From the NCBI GenBank assembly GCA_023238725.1, contig CM041531.1:22674143-22738142 (forward strand): a DNA stretch of 64,000 nucleotides. The letters are read 5' to 3'. A model generated the notes under the pieces. The model was not told the origin of the DNA. It ran no database searches and was given only the letters and a program-made list of their open reading frames with translations. A program made the position numbers and the translations under genes. Within the stretch, counting starts at the first letter, position 1. Each line of letters begins with the position of its first letter. This stretch comes from Scortum barcoo (taxonomy: Eukaryota > Chordata > Actinopteri > Centrarchiformes > Terapontidae). This document shows, in pieces, positions 1 to 13,900 of this stretch.

Positions 1-3000
1 GTGTGTGTGTGTGTGTGTTAAGGAGGTACTTGTTTGTCCGTCGCTTCCTCTCAATGAAACCTCAGTGTAATCCTTTGTACCTGTCCCTTTCTGCAGAAAA
101 TGGAATGGTACAGTGAAAGGAGGAAACACCACGTGGATTAAAAAGATGCCCCTCACCAGGCTCTCAAAAGACAACGCTGTTCTCCTGTTAATAAAAGAGG
201 TACATTAGTGACCTTCAGCAGGCATCTGTTACTTCTTTGTAATGCTTGTTGTACTCTAGCCAAGCACTTCACAACTGCATGTGCACACTGCAGCCAAACA
301 TACAAGGCGAGCTGGCGGCCTGGAGGTCACGAAAGGTTCTCGTCTGTTTTGCTCTTGCAGCCTCAGAAAAGCCAACAGATTGCCCTCTGAAAATCCCCTC
401 TAAAAGGCTTCTAGGTTGGATTTGTGTGGGTGAGGCGAAGGTGGATGCAGCAGAGATAAGCCTGCACAAGGTTAGAGGCCATTCCATCATTCTTCATGCC
501 GCGGTGGACACTCCCAGAGCTCAAGACTATCATACTTACTGCTGATTTTCACTGACGGTCTGCCATTTTGTGTCATGCGGGTCTGTTTGAAGGGGCGTTT
601 GCATGCATACATTTTTTCTTGGAAGTTGACAGCTTGGGCCAATGGTAGCCAACAATCATTCCAGCGGGGTCAAAAGTGTGGAACAGGAATTAGCAGGATT
701 AAAATATGCGTCACTGCCATTTCAGATCGCATAGATGCAGACTTATAAATGCTATTGTATACACTGTAATGCCTATTAATAGATTAACCCACAGGGTCAC
801 CAAACCTAGCTTCGGAATTGGTAAACATCACGTATGATACCTGTTCAACAGATGGTTTGGTGTATGTAAATACTGTAAATACTCCTATGTAGCATCCTAT
901 GATTTACCCATAATACATTGTACCCTACTACAAATGCATGTATTTCTCTTCTTCAACCCCTCTCCCTTTCTCGCTCTCTCTTTTTTTTTTTTTTTTTTTT
1001 TTTACCACAGATGAATTGATGCCAGGTAATAGTGTTTAATTCAGAAGCACCAAGGTAATTTCTCATGGGGTGCTTCTTGCTTTAAGAATTCATGAAGACT
1101 TTTCTGCTTTTTCTTTTTAACAAGACCTCAGGTTGTAAGTCTCAGCTGGCCTCCACACTCTGACGTCTCTCATTGCAGCTCAGGCCTGCTGCTTTATCTT
1201 ATAGCGTGGGACTTCAGGAATTCTCCGAGCACTTCCAACCAAGAAATAGACGCACACCCACTGTCTTGATTGTACACTCCAGTTTTTGTACAGATTAGAG
1301 AATCAAGATGCAACATATAGAGGTGTTTGTAGATGGGCATGCTACCTTTGGACAGAACCAGGCGAGCCCTCTCCACCTCGTTTCCAGTCACTGGAACATC
1401 ACTGTACTAAGCTAAACTAATCAGCTGCTGGTTAGTGTTTCTTGGCAAGAAAGCAAATCACCATATCTGCTACATTTTGGAACTATTACTCTCAGAAAAC
1501 ATTGGTATTTAAAGTTAGATTTTTAAAGACTTTCCTTAGTCTTTTGCAGCACTTATGGCACAAGTGGTAACTGCACGTGACTATTTGAGACCTCCCCTCC
1601 TAAGTTTCATCGTTTGTAGTCAACAACATTTTCTTTATTTCTTTATTTATTATTTAGTTGAGCCTTGTGAAAAGTTGCCACCACCACCCAGGTTATAATA
1701 TGCAAATGCAACAGCTTTCATCAGTGGGCTTTTGGCTCAGTCCCCATTGTGTTCATCTGGTGTTAGATAGTGACTTAACAAACATTTATTTCAATGAAAA
1801 TCTTGTAGATGATGTCTTTAAAGAGAATATTTCTCAGATTTTTCAAAGAAATGTCCTTTGCACAATTTAGTTTCCTACCTTCTTAACTGCTTGTACTTGT
1901 GTTCCGAAACATTACACAACACAAGTATGTTAATCTTTATTAAGCACAAATTAACAACTAATTGATTGTCTTTGTGTCTTGATAGCAGAGAGTGATTTGA
2001 TTACAATGCATCATATCAAAATGAAGGTTCGCTGAGGGGTTAATATGTGAGGCCATGCTAACACATTCTTTAAACACCCATAACATCTTAAGTTAACCTT
2101 CTGAGTGACCTGGGAGACAGCTGACAAGTGAGGCTTCTGTGCTAATGATGCTAACATTGGTCAGGAGCAGTGCTATCCTCTCATGAACTCATGTTTTCTT
2201 TCTCTCTCATTGTCCAACTATAATGTGCTCTCCTCCTGTCATCCCCTGTGATGTAAGCAAAGCCCCACATCTTCCTTTGCCTTTTAGCAGCACACACACA
2301 CACAGACAAGGGGACCAACTACAGTTACATTGCACACTTGCTCCAAACCACTCTGCCTTCCACTCCACTTTGCTTTGCTTCATTTCACTCCAAAGGCTGC
2401 ATGTCAACAAAGGGCGGAGGTGGGGGGGGGGTGGCTGTGCCAAAATAATAATGCACATGGGAACCCAAGGCCCCTGGCGGGAGATTTTATTTGTTACATG
2501 AGCACTTAGCATTCATTATTTAATCGGATACAAGATTACATCAAGAGTTAAAATCAAATACCACTGCTGGTCTCGGTTGCTGTTCACAGTTTCTAATGCT
2601 TCTGTGGTACACCCAAGCAGGAGATGTTTTGGGGAATGCATTTCAGGTGGGGAAAGCCTTCAGGAGGATGCAGCAGACAGCTTACATGCAGCCACTGTGG
2701 TTGCTCTTTTGGCAGTCAGTCAGATGCTTATCTGGCCATAATGGAGAGAGAGAGAGGCAGTTCTGGAAATGGAAAAGGCTTCAGTCCCCTGATTCAGCCT
2801 TTAAGCTGCTTTAGAGGATTGCTGGGTATTTTTTCTCTCCCTTCCTCTAAAACAGACAGCTGATATTGGCTCTGAACCAGAACGGGAGAGGGCAGAAGCC
2901 CTGAGCTTTCACTGCGCAGCTGCAGACACAGGGCAGGGAAGGGCCAAGCTGCTTTGTCTTGGCTTTAAAATCCACTCTTGGGAGACACGTGACGGCAGAG

Positions 3001-4450
3001 ACTGCTGCCAGGGAGGTCCTGCTGCTCCCTGCTGGGGACATGCTGCTACAAGTAGGCATCTGTCCCAAGCTGACCAGAGCGGACCCAGGTCAGGTCAAGT
3101 TAAATACCTCACTGAGTCAGATAATGTGGTTTCTTCAGCTGTCAGTGGAATCACTGTGTGTCAACTGCATGAAGGTTTACGCCTCATAGAGAGTAGAAGA
3201 GTATCCGTCTTCTGCTTTGCTGAATCACTCAAGCATGGATTTTGGTGAACTTCAAGATTATAGTCACTGCAGCAACGTCAGTTCAATGAGTTTGGGCTTT
3301 TAGAAGGACTGGGTTCAGGTCGGGCAAGCCAGAGCATTGTAAAATATTCAAACCTTTTCTTTACCTGCTTATCCTGATCAAGGTTGGGGCACTGGTGCAT
3401 TCCACGTGCAGATTGATTTGTAAAGTAAGGATGTGACCTTAATAGTGACAGAAATTAATGCAGACTTGATGTTCATCGTCAAGATGTTCTCAATTCAGGT
3501 TTTGAGAGTTTGAACATTGGTGTAGATACCCTATTGAACTAAATGTGAATCAATGGCTGTCTGGAACAAAAATACATATAGAACCCTTAAACTGCAAGAC
3601 ATACATTTGACGAGTGTTTTCAGAAATGTAAAGTATATTTTGAAAAATACTTATGCCCTTAATGCAATGAAATTGAAATGCATAATTTAAAAAAGCAAGG
3701 GAAATATTCAATAATTTAAGGGCAAAAATGATTATTTTAAGGCAACGAGTTACTAATCCATAATTCAATAAAAAGTGCAGACTTGTTCTTGTTAGACTCC
3801 ATAGAATAGAGTAGAAAATACGTCCATGCTCACACACATACCTGTAGTATATAGAGGGTAGGGTCACTGCAAATCAATACAAAGTTGTCCTGAGTTATCA
3901 ACTTTATCCTGTGAATAAATATTTCTATTCTGATGGGAGGAGCCTCTTCCAGGATGACAATCCTCAACAGGACATGAGGGGTCGCTGAATGGTTTGATGA
4001 GAAAGAAAATGATGTGAATCTTATGATATTTCCTTCACTGTCACCAGATATCAACCCAATTGAACACTTATGGGAGATTCTGGAGCAACGCGTTAGACAG
4101 CGCACCATCCTCATCAAAACACAAAATGAGAAAATATCTTTTGGAAAAATGATATTCATCCCTCTTGCATAGTTTAGAGATTTGGAGAATCAATGCCAAG
4201 GAGCACTGAAGCTGTTCTGGAGACACATAGTGGCCCAACACCTTACTAAGACACTTTTTGTTGATTTTTCTTTAATTTCACATCCCTCCATGTATTCATT
4301 TACACGTACAAACATATACAAAAGGCCCACCTTATTACATAATACTCTATACTCTATACACATGCATGCATGCAGCTTCCTTTTTTCAAAGTGTAGAATA
4401 TTTTAATCCTGATAAGACCTTTAAACTAGTATGTATGTATATAAACTATC
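1..4450. other. Intergenic stretch upstream of zdhhc7
   Basis: No convincing coding exon is visible on either strand. The short open frames here lack splice sites, conserved motifs and domain character. The stretch opens with a (GT)9 microsatellite at 1-18, holds a poly-T run near 981-1003, and carries a degenerate Tc1-like transposase fragment at about 3840-4270. A distal exon of a neighbouring gene cannot be excluded without transcripts. Confidence 0.6.
3840..4270 (+). mobile_element. Degenerate Tc1/mariner-like transposase fragment (copy 1)
   Basis: The sequence aligns by eye with the copy at 39110-39510 over its whole length: same order of blocks, many substitutions and small indels. The conceptual translation contains a broken form of the Tc1 catalytic-domain hallmark (SPD-INPIEHLWEILEQR-like, near 4035-4090), including the second Asp region and the ExLWE block typical of DDE Tc1 transposases. 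Frameshifts and stops interrupt the frame, no terminal inverted repeats are seen, and only the C-terminal part is present. It is a dead fragment, probably old. Confidence 0.8.
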
Positions 4451-4499
4451 TCACTGCGATGTAGTTTACTTGAGATTAATCACTGTCTTTAGTCAATGG

Positions 4500-4776
4500 C
4501 ACCCACGAGTGGAGAGAAGAGATTATCGCATTTGCACTTGCAGCTCCCGCCTCAGTCCACGGGGCGTCGCTGTGGACTCAGACGTCTCATTCTCCGAAGA
4601 TTCGCGAAGGGCGGCGGAGAAACCCGAAGTGAACCCCGGAAGCTCGATCGGCACTGCTCGCTGTCAGCTCGTTGTTGGAGAGATGTGTCGCTGCTGCGAA
4701 GCCGGACTTTAGCTCAAACGGGATACTAACATGCATTGAGAGGGCGTCCCCAACGAAATCCGTCAGTAATATTAAG
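4500..4776 (+). promoter_or_regulatory. zdhhc7: Probable zdhhc7 promoter and first noncoding exon
   Basis: A locally GC- and CpG-rich block (about 4500-4776) ends in a good donor, AAG|GTATGT, at 4776/4777. An ETS-type CCGGAAG element lies at 4636-4642. No long reading frame joins on to the coding exon at 10931, so I read this as a 5' UTR exon with the transcription start somewhere in the CpG-rich part. The link to zdhhc7 is inferred from strand, distance and the absence of another gene in between. Confidence 0.55.
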
Positions 4777-4807
4777 GTATGTAATGTATGTGTCAGCGGG
4801 GGGGCTT

Positions 4808-4833
4808 TGTTTGTTTGTTTGTTTGTTTGTTTG
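4808..4833. repeat. (TTTG)n microsatellite
   Basis: About six consecutive TTTG units lie just inside the first intron, 30 bases after the donor at 4777. Confidence 0.9.
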
Positions 4834-5714
4834 TGCTCGTCTCCCAAACACAGTGTTAGCATGCTAGCGGTGTTAGCTCCTGTTGGTGGCTGGTTAGCGA
4901 GCAGGATTTACCGTCATGTGAAGTGTCAGGCTAGCTGTGCTCCCTTTGTGTGTATTTATATTTATTTTTATGTGTGTGTGTGTGTCACTTTCAGTCTCAG
5001 TCTGTCAGTTTCAGTCACGACCTCCCCAGCTCTGATTGCAGCAGCAGTGATGTGTGGAGGGGCTTTAATCTCAGTAACACCTCTCTCCTAACTAATTTGT
5101 GAAGGGGCGTTTGTCTGGTTAAATCAGAGTATCATCTGACTGTAGTCAAGGTTGGACAGCCCTTTGAAAACCAGCCTCACCCTCCCCCAGTCAATTATAT
5201 TTCAGTGTAGTAAGCTAACACAGAGCATATCAGCAGGAATTATCTTTGACCAGAGCTTTGGCTTCACACAGGGGGAAGATAATCTCAATGGTACTGAAGA
5301 TAAAAACACTCCAGAGGTGGTGGCCAGTGTGTCAGTACATCACAGTGATTGCTGGACGTAGTTTTGGTGGTTTGTTCAGAGACCTCTGCCACATGGAGGT
5401 CAGTCTACCACCTCAGAGTCAAATCAATGAGAGACAAATCTGTGATTACTGAACAGACTGAGCGGAAGATACTTGCAGTGTCAACACATGGCTGTAACTA
5501 CCCATCACGATGGGTGTGTTTTCCTGTGAGGGAAATAAAAGGGAACTCAAACTGAGTCAGTCAGATGGGAAGGAGACAAGCATTGTTCAAACTGTGGCAA
5601 CGCGTGTGTGGTAACTAAGTTTATACACTGAGGTGTTTCTTTATTAAGTAAATACAGATAAAAGTGATGCAGTCTGACGTCCTGCAATAAATCCTCTCAT
5701 GAAGGTGGGAATTG

Positions 5715-6066
5715 GGGACACAACCAGCGATTATTTTAATTATCAATTATCTGTTGATAATTTACTCTTTTAATTGATTAGATTTTGGCCCTTAAAATGG
5801 TGAAAAATGTTGATCATTGCTTCCCAAAGCCCAAAGTGTGTCCTCAAATGTCTTGTTATGTCAAAACTCAAAGATATTCAGTAATTAGATTGTCATAGAG
5901 GACTAAAGAAAGCAGAAAATATTCACATTTGATAGCGTGAAATCAGAGAATTTGATGCTTATTCTTTAAAAAAAAAAAAAGACTCAAAATGGTTATTATC
6001 AAAATAGTTGCCATATCATTTAATAGTTGACAACTGAAAAATTAATTGACTAATCATTTTAGCTCT
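5715..6066. repeat. Dispersed teleost repeat, nonautonomous (copy 1)
   Basis: An AT-rich element of roughly 350 bases shares ordered blocks with 28915-29172, for example the stretch around TCCTCAAATGTCTTGTT, the block AATATTCACATTTGA, and an end block with AATTAATTGACTAATCATT. Its ends are rich in ATTGATTA/TAATCAAT words that are loosely inverted. This type of interspersed repeat is very common in percomorph introns. It lies in the first intron of zdhhc7. Confidence 0.7.
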
Positions 6067-6253
6067 AGTAATAATGTTTTTCTTAATATTGTTTTAAATA
6101 TTTTGTTTTTTTAAATGTATGGTGTAGTTTGTTGTGCTGTCAAATGTATTACATTTTATTGAGAGGTATTTCTAATGTTTGCTCGACCGACTTTAATGAA
6201 TTTATTACTATGCATTATGTTTAGCTTGGTGTGTGCGTGTGTTTTTTTTTCAG

Positions 6254-6352
6254 GTGTTAGCCCAGGTGCCAGACCACATATGTACTTCAACCTGAATGCT
6301 GGCCCAGGAAGAACACACTGCAGCATGCTCTTGTAAAGAGGGAACATATTAG
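6254..6352 (+). other. zdhhc7: Possible second noncoding exon of zdhhc7
   Basis: A strong acceptor (polypyrimidine run then CAG) ends at 6253 and a good donor, TAG|GTACGT, starts at 6353, giving a 99-base exon. It contains no frame that opens into the coding exon at 10931, so it would be 5' UTR. This is a prediction from splice signals only. Confidence 0.45.
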
Positions 6353-9300
6353 GTACGTGTCCCCTCCATTTTTTTTTTCTCCGTTTGCATGTCATTTGTT
6401 TCACCGAGCAGAATGTGTAACAAGGGTAAACCTCGTGTCGTCTGTTTATCTCTTATGCAAAAGCTGGAAGAGTGGCATTCCTCATTTTGGCTCGCACTTG
6501 TGAAAAGGAGGTTTTCTGAGGAGGCACTGAGTAGTAGTCTGTGACTAAACTCTCTGTACCAGAGAGTTTTACCTGACAAGTCATTTGCAAGGTGGCTGAA
6601 CGTTTTGTAATTTCTTGCCGGCAATTAATTTTTTTGTATGAAAACAAGGCTGCTACAGTGAATGTTAAAGGCTTATATGTATTTATGTACACTTAAAAAA
6701 AATCTCTGTCATCAGTCTCCAGAAGTGGAAAACTACCTTTTGAATATAGTTTGCATGGCCTGATGACAAGAGCTGTGGAAGTGTTTTTTATAAATCAGTC
6801 TCAGTAAAATTGTGAAATTTATTCAGGTCTATTCAGTTGTGTCAACATTCCCACCGGCTGGTAGATTTATTTTTGGTTTTTACTGTTTTAAGGAGGATTG
6901 ATTTTATGTTATTTGCCAGATTGGAAATGTAAACAGTGAAACGTAAAATCACTTAGCAAATCGAAACCCATTTCTTTCAGGAATGTGTTTGAGTGACCCT
7001 GTGAAGCGATCTGAGGTTGACTGCTGGTTTGTGTGTCAGAGTAGAGCAGAGATAAGGAGGGAGGGAGGGACCAGGGGCTCTGGTGTTGTGCCCTCAGACT
7101 GGGAAGGGCAGACAGCTGGACAAGCAGCTGCTGTGGCTTTAATGGACCTCCCCTTCATTAACCACAGAAAAATCTATATTCCTTAAACTGCATGCACGCC
7201 GTTGATCGCTGGTGATGTGCAGTAAACAGCACTGTTTTGTAATTGAATACACTTGTTAAAAGTCGAATTGACAGAGGCACCCTGTGGCAGGTACTCATAC
7301 AGCCTCTACAAATAGCATTGCCGACTTGTGCTCACTTGTCAGGTCAGATTTGTCGACATAACACTCCTATATTTGACATTTTTTATTGTCACGTTTCTAA
7401 ATGACAGATTGGATAATAAGAGGAGGAGAGGGTTTTGCACTTGAGCTTAAATTGTCGAAAAGTTGTCAGCTGGTTTTGAGTCTACCGTTTTTTCTTTATG
7501 TCTATTGTTCTTGCTGTTGTCAGCTTTGTGAATATCAAGCATCAGTACAACTTCATCACATGTAGCACTCTCTCTGCTCTTGTGCAGGTGCTAGTTACTC
7601 CCCATACAGCTGATTGATTATATTGATTGACCCCCTCGTGTTCAAATCTGACAGTGTTTTTGGTTTTCTCTACCATTTTCAGATCCTGAAACAGCTTGTC
7701 TTTTGTGGTCAGTTTATTTACGAGGTGATGCTCTTTACCAGAAGCCTCAGTAGTGCTTCCCTCCAGCCTTTTTGATGCAGAAAGATGTAATTTACTTTAA
7801 TGGCAATTCAGCTGCACCCGCATCTTTCAGTGACGCATGCTGTCACGTCATTTAGTGAAGCTGTGGTTCGCTCCACGGGCAGTCGCTCTCTGCTCACATG
7901 CTGACAAACGTCTGTGTTGTCTGGTAGGACATTTTTGACATCTGGCACGGTCAGAGTAAAAAACAAAAGATTGGAATGAAATAGAGTCGATACCAATTCA
8001 TTAAACACTGGATCGGCTTTGATCCCATCGGCTTGCGACCTCCCTCGTTTTGTCATTGTGCACAATGGAGAACAGGCCTGCTGCTGTTATTCTTAAGGAG
8101 ATTAGGCACACAGTGTGAGTTTCGCACTGATAACAGAGTATCACTATGCACCATGGTGTTTTATTGTGAACTATTACGGAGGGCCTGACATATAGTACGA
8201 TGTTATGAATCTATTATTTCATTTTTCAATTACTCTACAACTAATTAGACCTCAAGTCAGGTGAAGGTCAGGTAAAGCTACATTGTGATTTAAGTGATGT
8301 CAGCAAAATCTATATGATTAGAATAATAGTCTAAGTTTCCCTGCCATAACTGCTGACATACATGAACACGCCTGTGTGGACAGACTCGGGGGGGCTCTAA
8401 CGTACAACTGGGATGTAAACAAATGATTGCCATGGACAAAAGGCAGACCAGGAACAAACTGCAGGTTTCATGTTTTATTTCCATGTGGTAGAAATATATT
8501 TTTTCGTCGTGTTTCGCTCAGTCCCCAATAAAGTGCAGGATGTGTTTGTGACCTTTTTATAAACTCATCCCTCAAACACACTGAGCGGTCGATCTCTGCA
8601 GATCAGTTTAGCTGTTGCATGACGTACTCCTCCTGCTCTCTAAAGCGTCTAATGCAGCAAATAAAAGCAAAGGAAACTTTGTCACGTTTGAATTAAACTT
8701 TAAAAAATATCAGGTCCTTATGCTCAGCGCATGCAAACCAATTCTCGTCAGCCCCTTCAGGAGATGAATGTCAGCAGACGTGTTTCTGCTCTGTCTTTCT
8801 GGACACACCAGCATCAAGTTACCAGAAATGGTGACCCCTCCATGACCCTTAGAAATTTGCTTAGCACAAAAGTAAAAGACCTTTGTTTTATCTTATCATA
8901 CACACACATACACACACACAGTGGAAATGCTGAAGTTAAATTGCAGTATCAGACCTGCAACCTTTGTTTTGTATTTTGCAGCTGTAAGAAAGTGTTTTTA
9001 TAGCTTTGTTCTCACTTGTTTACGTCCTGTTTCCTTTTCTTCCAGTCCTTTTTAAGTCCTGTTTAAGAGAAATGTGTGTTTCTGCATCAAATATTGACAT
9101 TTGAATTAAAAGCCACACAGCTTTTATGCAACACAGTCTCAGGTGAGCCAGTTTTAAGTGAGTAACAGATTTCAAGTCACTATCAGTTGCATTTTCTTTT
9201 AATCACATTGACACTGTAATATAATGTAATAATTGACTACACTACTCCCAAACAATTCACTGTGTATCCTGAACTGGACTCGTAACGGGGTCTCTGGTTT

Positions 9301-10930
9301 TCTGGCTGTCAAGAAGACATTTTTCCTGGTTTTGTTGTTTTAGCTTTGTGGGCCTAAAACCTCTCGTCCCCCTTGGCATTTCCATTTTGCCAGCGATTTC
9401 AATGACACCCACTGACATGCGAGCAGAGACAAACAGCAGTGTGGCGTTTGGAAGACCGCCTGGTTGGCTAGTCAGCTAAAGACTGAAAGCTTAGCTCTGC
9501 ACCACCCATCTCGCTGGAAATGTCTCATTTGATTTAAATGCTTAGCAAAAAGGAAGCAGTCGTTAGCTTCAGAGCTTTACATCAGTCAATCAGAAAAAAA
9601 GCACCTCTGCCTTACAACTTGTGGCTCAACAGCGACTAGATAACGAATGGCTGGTAAGGTGTATAAGCATGATTAAAAGAATGATTCGATAATGATTGTC
9701 CTTTTGGCTGTATCGCTAACTTTATTTCAGGGCTGGAGAGCCTGTACACAATTTGTTGGTTGTAAGAGATAGCAGGACACAGCACATGTGGACAGCAAGT
9801 AAGACATGATGGCACTTCACATGTTAGACAGAAATACAATGGTGTCATCAGCAGCCACCCAAATTTTATTGTCATTAAGTGAGGAAGGAGGAAGGAAGGG
9901 TACATACATACACAGATACATGAATTGCATGAATTATTCCAAACAAGGCTAAAATCACAGATTATGGTGTGTGTTTTGGTACAGGCCTTGTTAAATTGGT
10001 TTGCTTTGTCTCTGTGAGTCACAGTGAAGCCTGCCAGCAGAAGGTATCTGGGTCTACAGATTATTATTAGCCTGTATTCCTCGTGCACATGGACCTCAGC
10101 TGCAGGATCAGTTACCTAAAGGGACCAGCCATCGATTTATCTTAAAGCAGCGGACGTGGTCTCTCTGGGCTGGCCACTAGCGCTCTCTCTCGTGACCTTG
10201 ACATGAATACGGGGGAAGACACTCCGATGACTCACGCCTCTTGTGGTAACAGTGGTTTAGTTCAAAGGGCCCCGAGCTTCAAGTGTTGAGCCCGAGGTTG
10301 ACTTACCCTTGTTCATACGTTTTCTTTACCCCACCAGTGGCACAGTGGAGTCTATCCAACATTTTGGTTTCAGCAAGATGTCTTGACAGCTTCTGGTCAG
10401 AGTGCCATAAAATATATATGTAAAAAAAACATCTCAGGGTCCTCATGATGTTTCCTGGTGATTTTAGTGACCCTGTTTGTGATCTTTCTACTCGTGCCAA
10501 CACCAGGACAAAATATTCCCTTGATCAACACCAGTTTAACTGTGAGCTTTCTCTGAAAAGACTCTGTAAACTGCCTTTGTGACTCATTTATTTCATGAAG
10601 GAAAGGTCAGTGCTTCACAATTTAGCTCTTTGTAGTGTACTTGATAAACCTGATAAAAATTATTGCCTACTCTCGCAGTTTGTGTATTAGAGTACTGTAA
10701 TGTTAAAACATGCAGAGATTTCTTTAATGTTTTTATTGGCCATTCTGATAAATGTGCTTTTTTGTTTCAGCTCTTTATTTTAGATCTTTTTTAGAAAGCT
10801 GTTTCTCATTTATGTATTTTAACAAACACACAGTATAACAGTAGTTGTAAACCTGATGTTTATTTATGGAAATAACTGCTGTACGGAGACAGTAGCAATA
10901 AATCTAATCTTGCTGTCTCCCTAGGGCAGG

Positions 10931-13900
10931 ATGCAGTCTTCAAACCATCGACTGCGAGATATGGAGCAGCACCACCCGCTGCTGTCTGCGGGTTCAGATG
11001 TCGAGACGGGCAGCCTGGCAGCCGGAGTGATGGTCGGGGGTCCCCACACGAGCCACGCGGCGGGGAATCGCACGCTGTGGTTCATTCAGGACAGCTGCGG
11101 GATGGTGTGCGCAACCATGACCTGGTTCCTTGTGCTGTATGCTGAATTTGTGGTGAACTTTGTCATGCTGCTGCCCAGCAAGAATTTCTGGTACTCGCTG
11201 CTTAACGGGGTCACCTTCAACTCCCTGGCTGTGCTCGCGTTGGCCTCGCACCTGCGCACCATGTTGACTGACCCGGTAAGGTTCTTAAGGATAGTAAGAG
11301 TGTGAAAGCAGGATTTTAAGTGGAGGCCGAGAAGATAACAAATACAAAACCACACTAAAAATTCTCAGAAATAAAATAGAAATAATGTATTTTAGTTGAA
11401 AGCTACTTTTGTGTAGTTTTACGTATGGTATGAGCTTTTTAAAAATTCTCCCGTATCACATGAAGCTTTTTGATATTTTCAAGCAATCTGTAATTTGATT
11501 CACCTTGTCCTACTGCAGTGTGTGAAAGATCAGTCAAGAGCCACTGGGATTCTTCTGCACGTTGTTACTGATACTTTGTGACTACTCTCAGTGAATACAG
11601 TCAGTTCATGCTTCAGGGGGTTATAGGTCAAATACGTTTAGTGCTGCCGCTGCTGTGACATTGACTCATTCTTACTCTGAAGAACTAGATGTCTGATGAC
11701 AGCTCTGCTGGTGTTTTCTAGCCTGACAGCCCAGCCTTAACAATTGCTCCATTTAAAAGCCCAAAATAGTACACAGATGGTTGTGCAGTAGTGTGTCAAA
11801 CTGGGGTTTGCAGCAAGCTTTAAAGGTCTTAAGTTTATTTGTGCGTTTCACTTCTAAGTAGTAGTTACATCCAATTGTGCATCACGCAGGTAATGGCCAT
11901 ATTTTAGGATTGCTTTAGGACCGTACCCTGCATTTTTACATTTGGTCAGGCTGAAAAAAAGTAACCAGAACAGTCAGTGAATCCTGTAAATCCAATCAAA
12001 ATCAAATATCACATTAACTCCCAAAGATAAGTAATTGTTGGAACAGTCTGTAACAGTAGGGGGTGTTTTAAGCCTATTTCACAAGCCTAGAAGCATAAAA
12101 ACAATTGCTGAATAGCTGCATACACAAAGACACACAGCTCGACATCTGAGCTATAATGGTTTAATGTATTCATTTAGACATTTTGTAACTGGCAGCTCTT
12201 GTCTGTCTTCCCTCCTCCTCCTCAGGGCGCTGTTCCTAAGGGCAACGCAACCAAGGAGTACATGGAGAGCTTACAGCTGAAGCCTGGCGAGGTCATCTAC
12301 AAGTGCCCCAAGTGCTGCAGCATTAAGCCTGAGAGGGCGCACCACTGCAGGTCAGTCTAATTTTTATACAGAAGTAACTTGTGATATGCTCCTTTGCTCC
12401 ACCATGTTGCATCCAAACTTGCTCTCTCTCTCTCATTTATATACGCATATTTTGTCTCCATGGAGTTGGGTGATTGATGACTTTAGCCGAGTTGTCAGCC
12501 ATAAATTAATGTCTTCTCTTTTCTGCCTGCAGTATTTGTAAAAGATGCATCCGGAAGATGGATCACCACTGTCCCTGGGTCAATAACTGTGTGGGAGAAA
12601 AGAATCAGAGATTCTTTGTACTTTTCACAGTAAGTACACATGAGTACCCCTAGAGTAGTTCATTAAATTTTAGCAAGGGGTGTGGTGAGGATTAGAAATG
12701 CACATTTGTCATGAGGTAATTCCTTTGAATCACTTAATGTTCATTATAATAAATTAATAAAGTTTACACTGTAACTCTTCTTTCTCCACACTTTTACCTT
12801 AAAAATGTTTTTAATTTTAAAATCGTATATTATTAAATGACATTACTTTTATATTAGACTATGGGGGGGTGGCAAAAATTCCCATCCCTTGTTGAAAATT
12901 GTCCCACAGGCATTTCATGATGAAATAAACAGCTAGGGGTGATGTCTTGCATACGAGACACAGGCCTATGTGAAAATGTACCCTCGCAGCCATTTATGAC
13001 TGTTGACAACATCAGCAATTTTTTTATAGCTTCATGTGCTGAGTGGAACTTTTTTGATGACAGAAACGTAAAGCTGTCATATATGGCTGAGCAGTGCAAG
13101 GTCACCTGTGCAATGACTTTTGGTATCCACTCTGTCACTTTTTCTCATTATCTCCCTTCCTCCCCTCTTCTGTTCTTCTGCAGATGTATATAGCCTTGAT
13201 TTCTGCGCATGCCCTGGGTCTCAGTGGGATGCACTTCTTCACATGTATTAAAGTCCAGTGGAACGGTAAGGCCTCAGGCTTGCAGCAGCACCTAAGATGT
13301 GTTTGAGTCAAAAAGGCAAGCACAGAATGTCAGGGAGATGTAGTTTATGAGTCAGAAATACCGATATTTACACAAGAGATTGAAATGGCATAGAGAGATG
13401 AAGAGACAGACAGGCAGAGTGGGAAAAGGAAAGCGATTGTTATGCTGTCGTAAGAACAGCTGCTCTGCACAGGTCGTTGGAGTTGTGCTGCGCAAACCTG
13501 ACAGAGCTGCCACTGATCGTTTTCTGCTCCCGTGTGGGTCTCTCTGTACGAATGAACCAGAAGATGGAGATAATATTTCATTCCTTGAACTCCAGCCTCT
13601 ACAAGATGATACTCTGACTTAGCAAGAAACGGTTTCCACTCATTTGTTTTCCACACTAACTGGTATTCCAGGATACTGTGACGTGTGCAAACTGGCAGTC
13701 AAGTTTACAACAAGGCTCAGACTTAGTTGTAAATCTTCTTGTGTATATTGATTTTTCAGGCAGAATTATTCAGTGCCAAATAAAAACTCTGCCTTTCTTC
13801 TGCTCCCTCTGCGACCAGAGTGCAGTGACTTCTCGCCAGGGGTGTCTGTGCTGCTGCTGATCTTCCTCTGTCTCGAAGCCATCCTCTTCCTCACTTTCAC

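Noticed and set aside
2207..2512. Overlapping open frames on both strands, about 100 codons
   Set aside because: Both strands are open over the same span with low-complexity CA and G runs, and there is no conserved motif or splice structure.
4672..5091. 139-codon open frame after the first zdhhc7 exon
   Set aside because: It runs through the donor at 4777 and through (TTTG)n and (GT)n simple repeats, giving Val/Cys/Leu/Phe-rich sequence.
9636..10088. 150-codon open frame on the minus strand
   Set aside because: It lies in the long zdhhc7 intron, its composition is erratic (Cys, His and Leu rich), and it shows no splice context, domain or family resemblance. It looks like a chance frame.
13345..13656. 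Open frames of about 90-100 codons on both strands between zdhhc7 exons
   Set aside because: They lie inside the intron 13266-13818; the true exon starts at 13819, and the frames have no homology or splice support.
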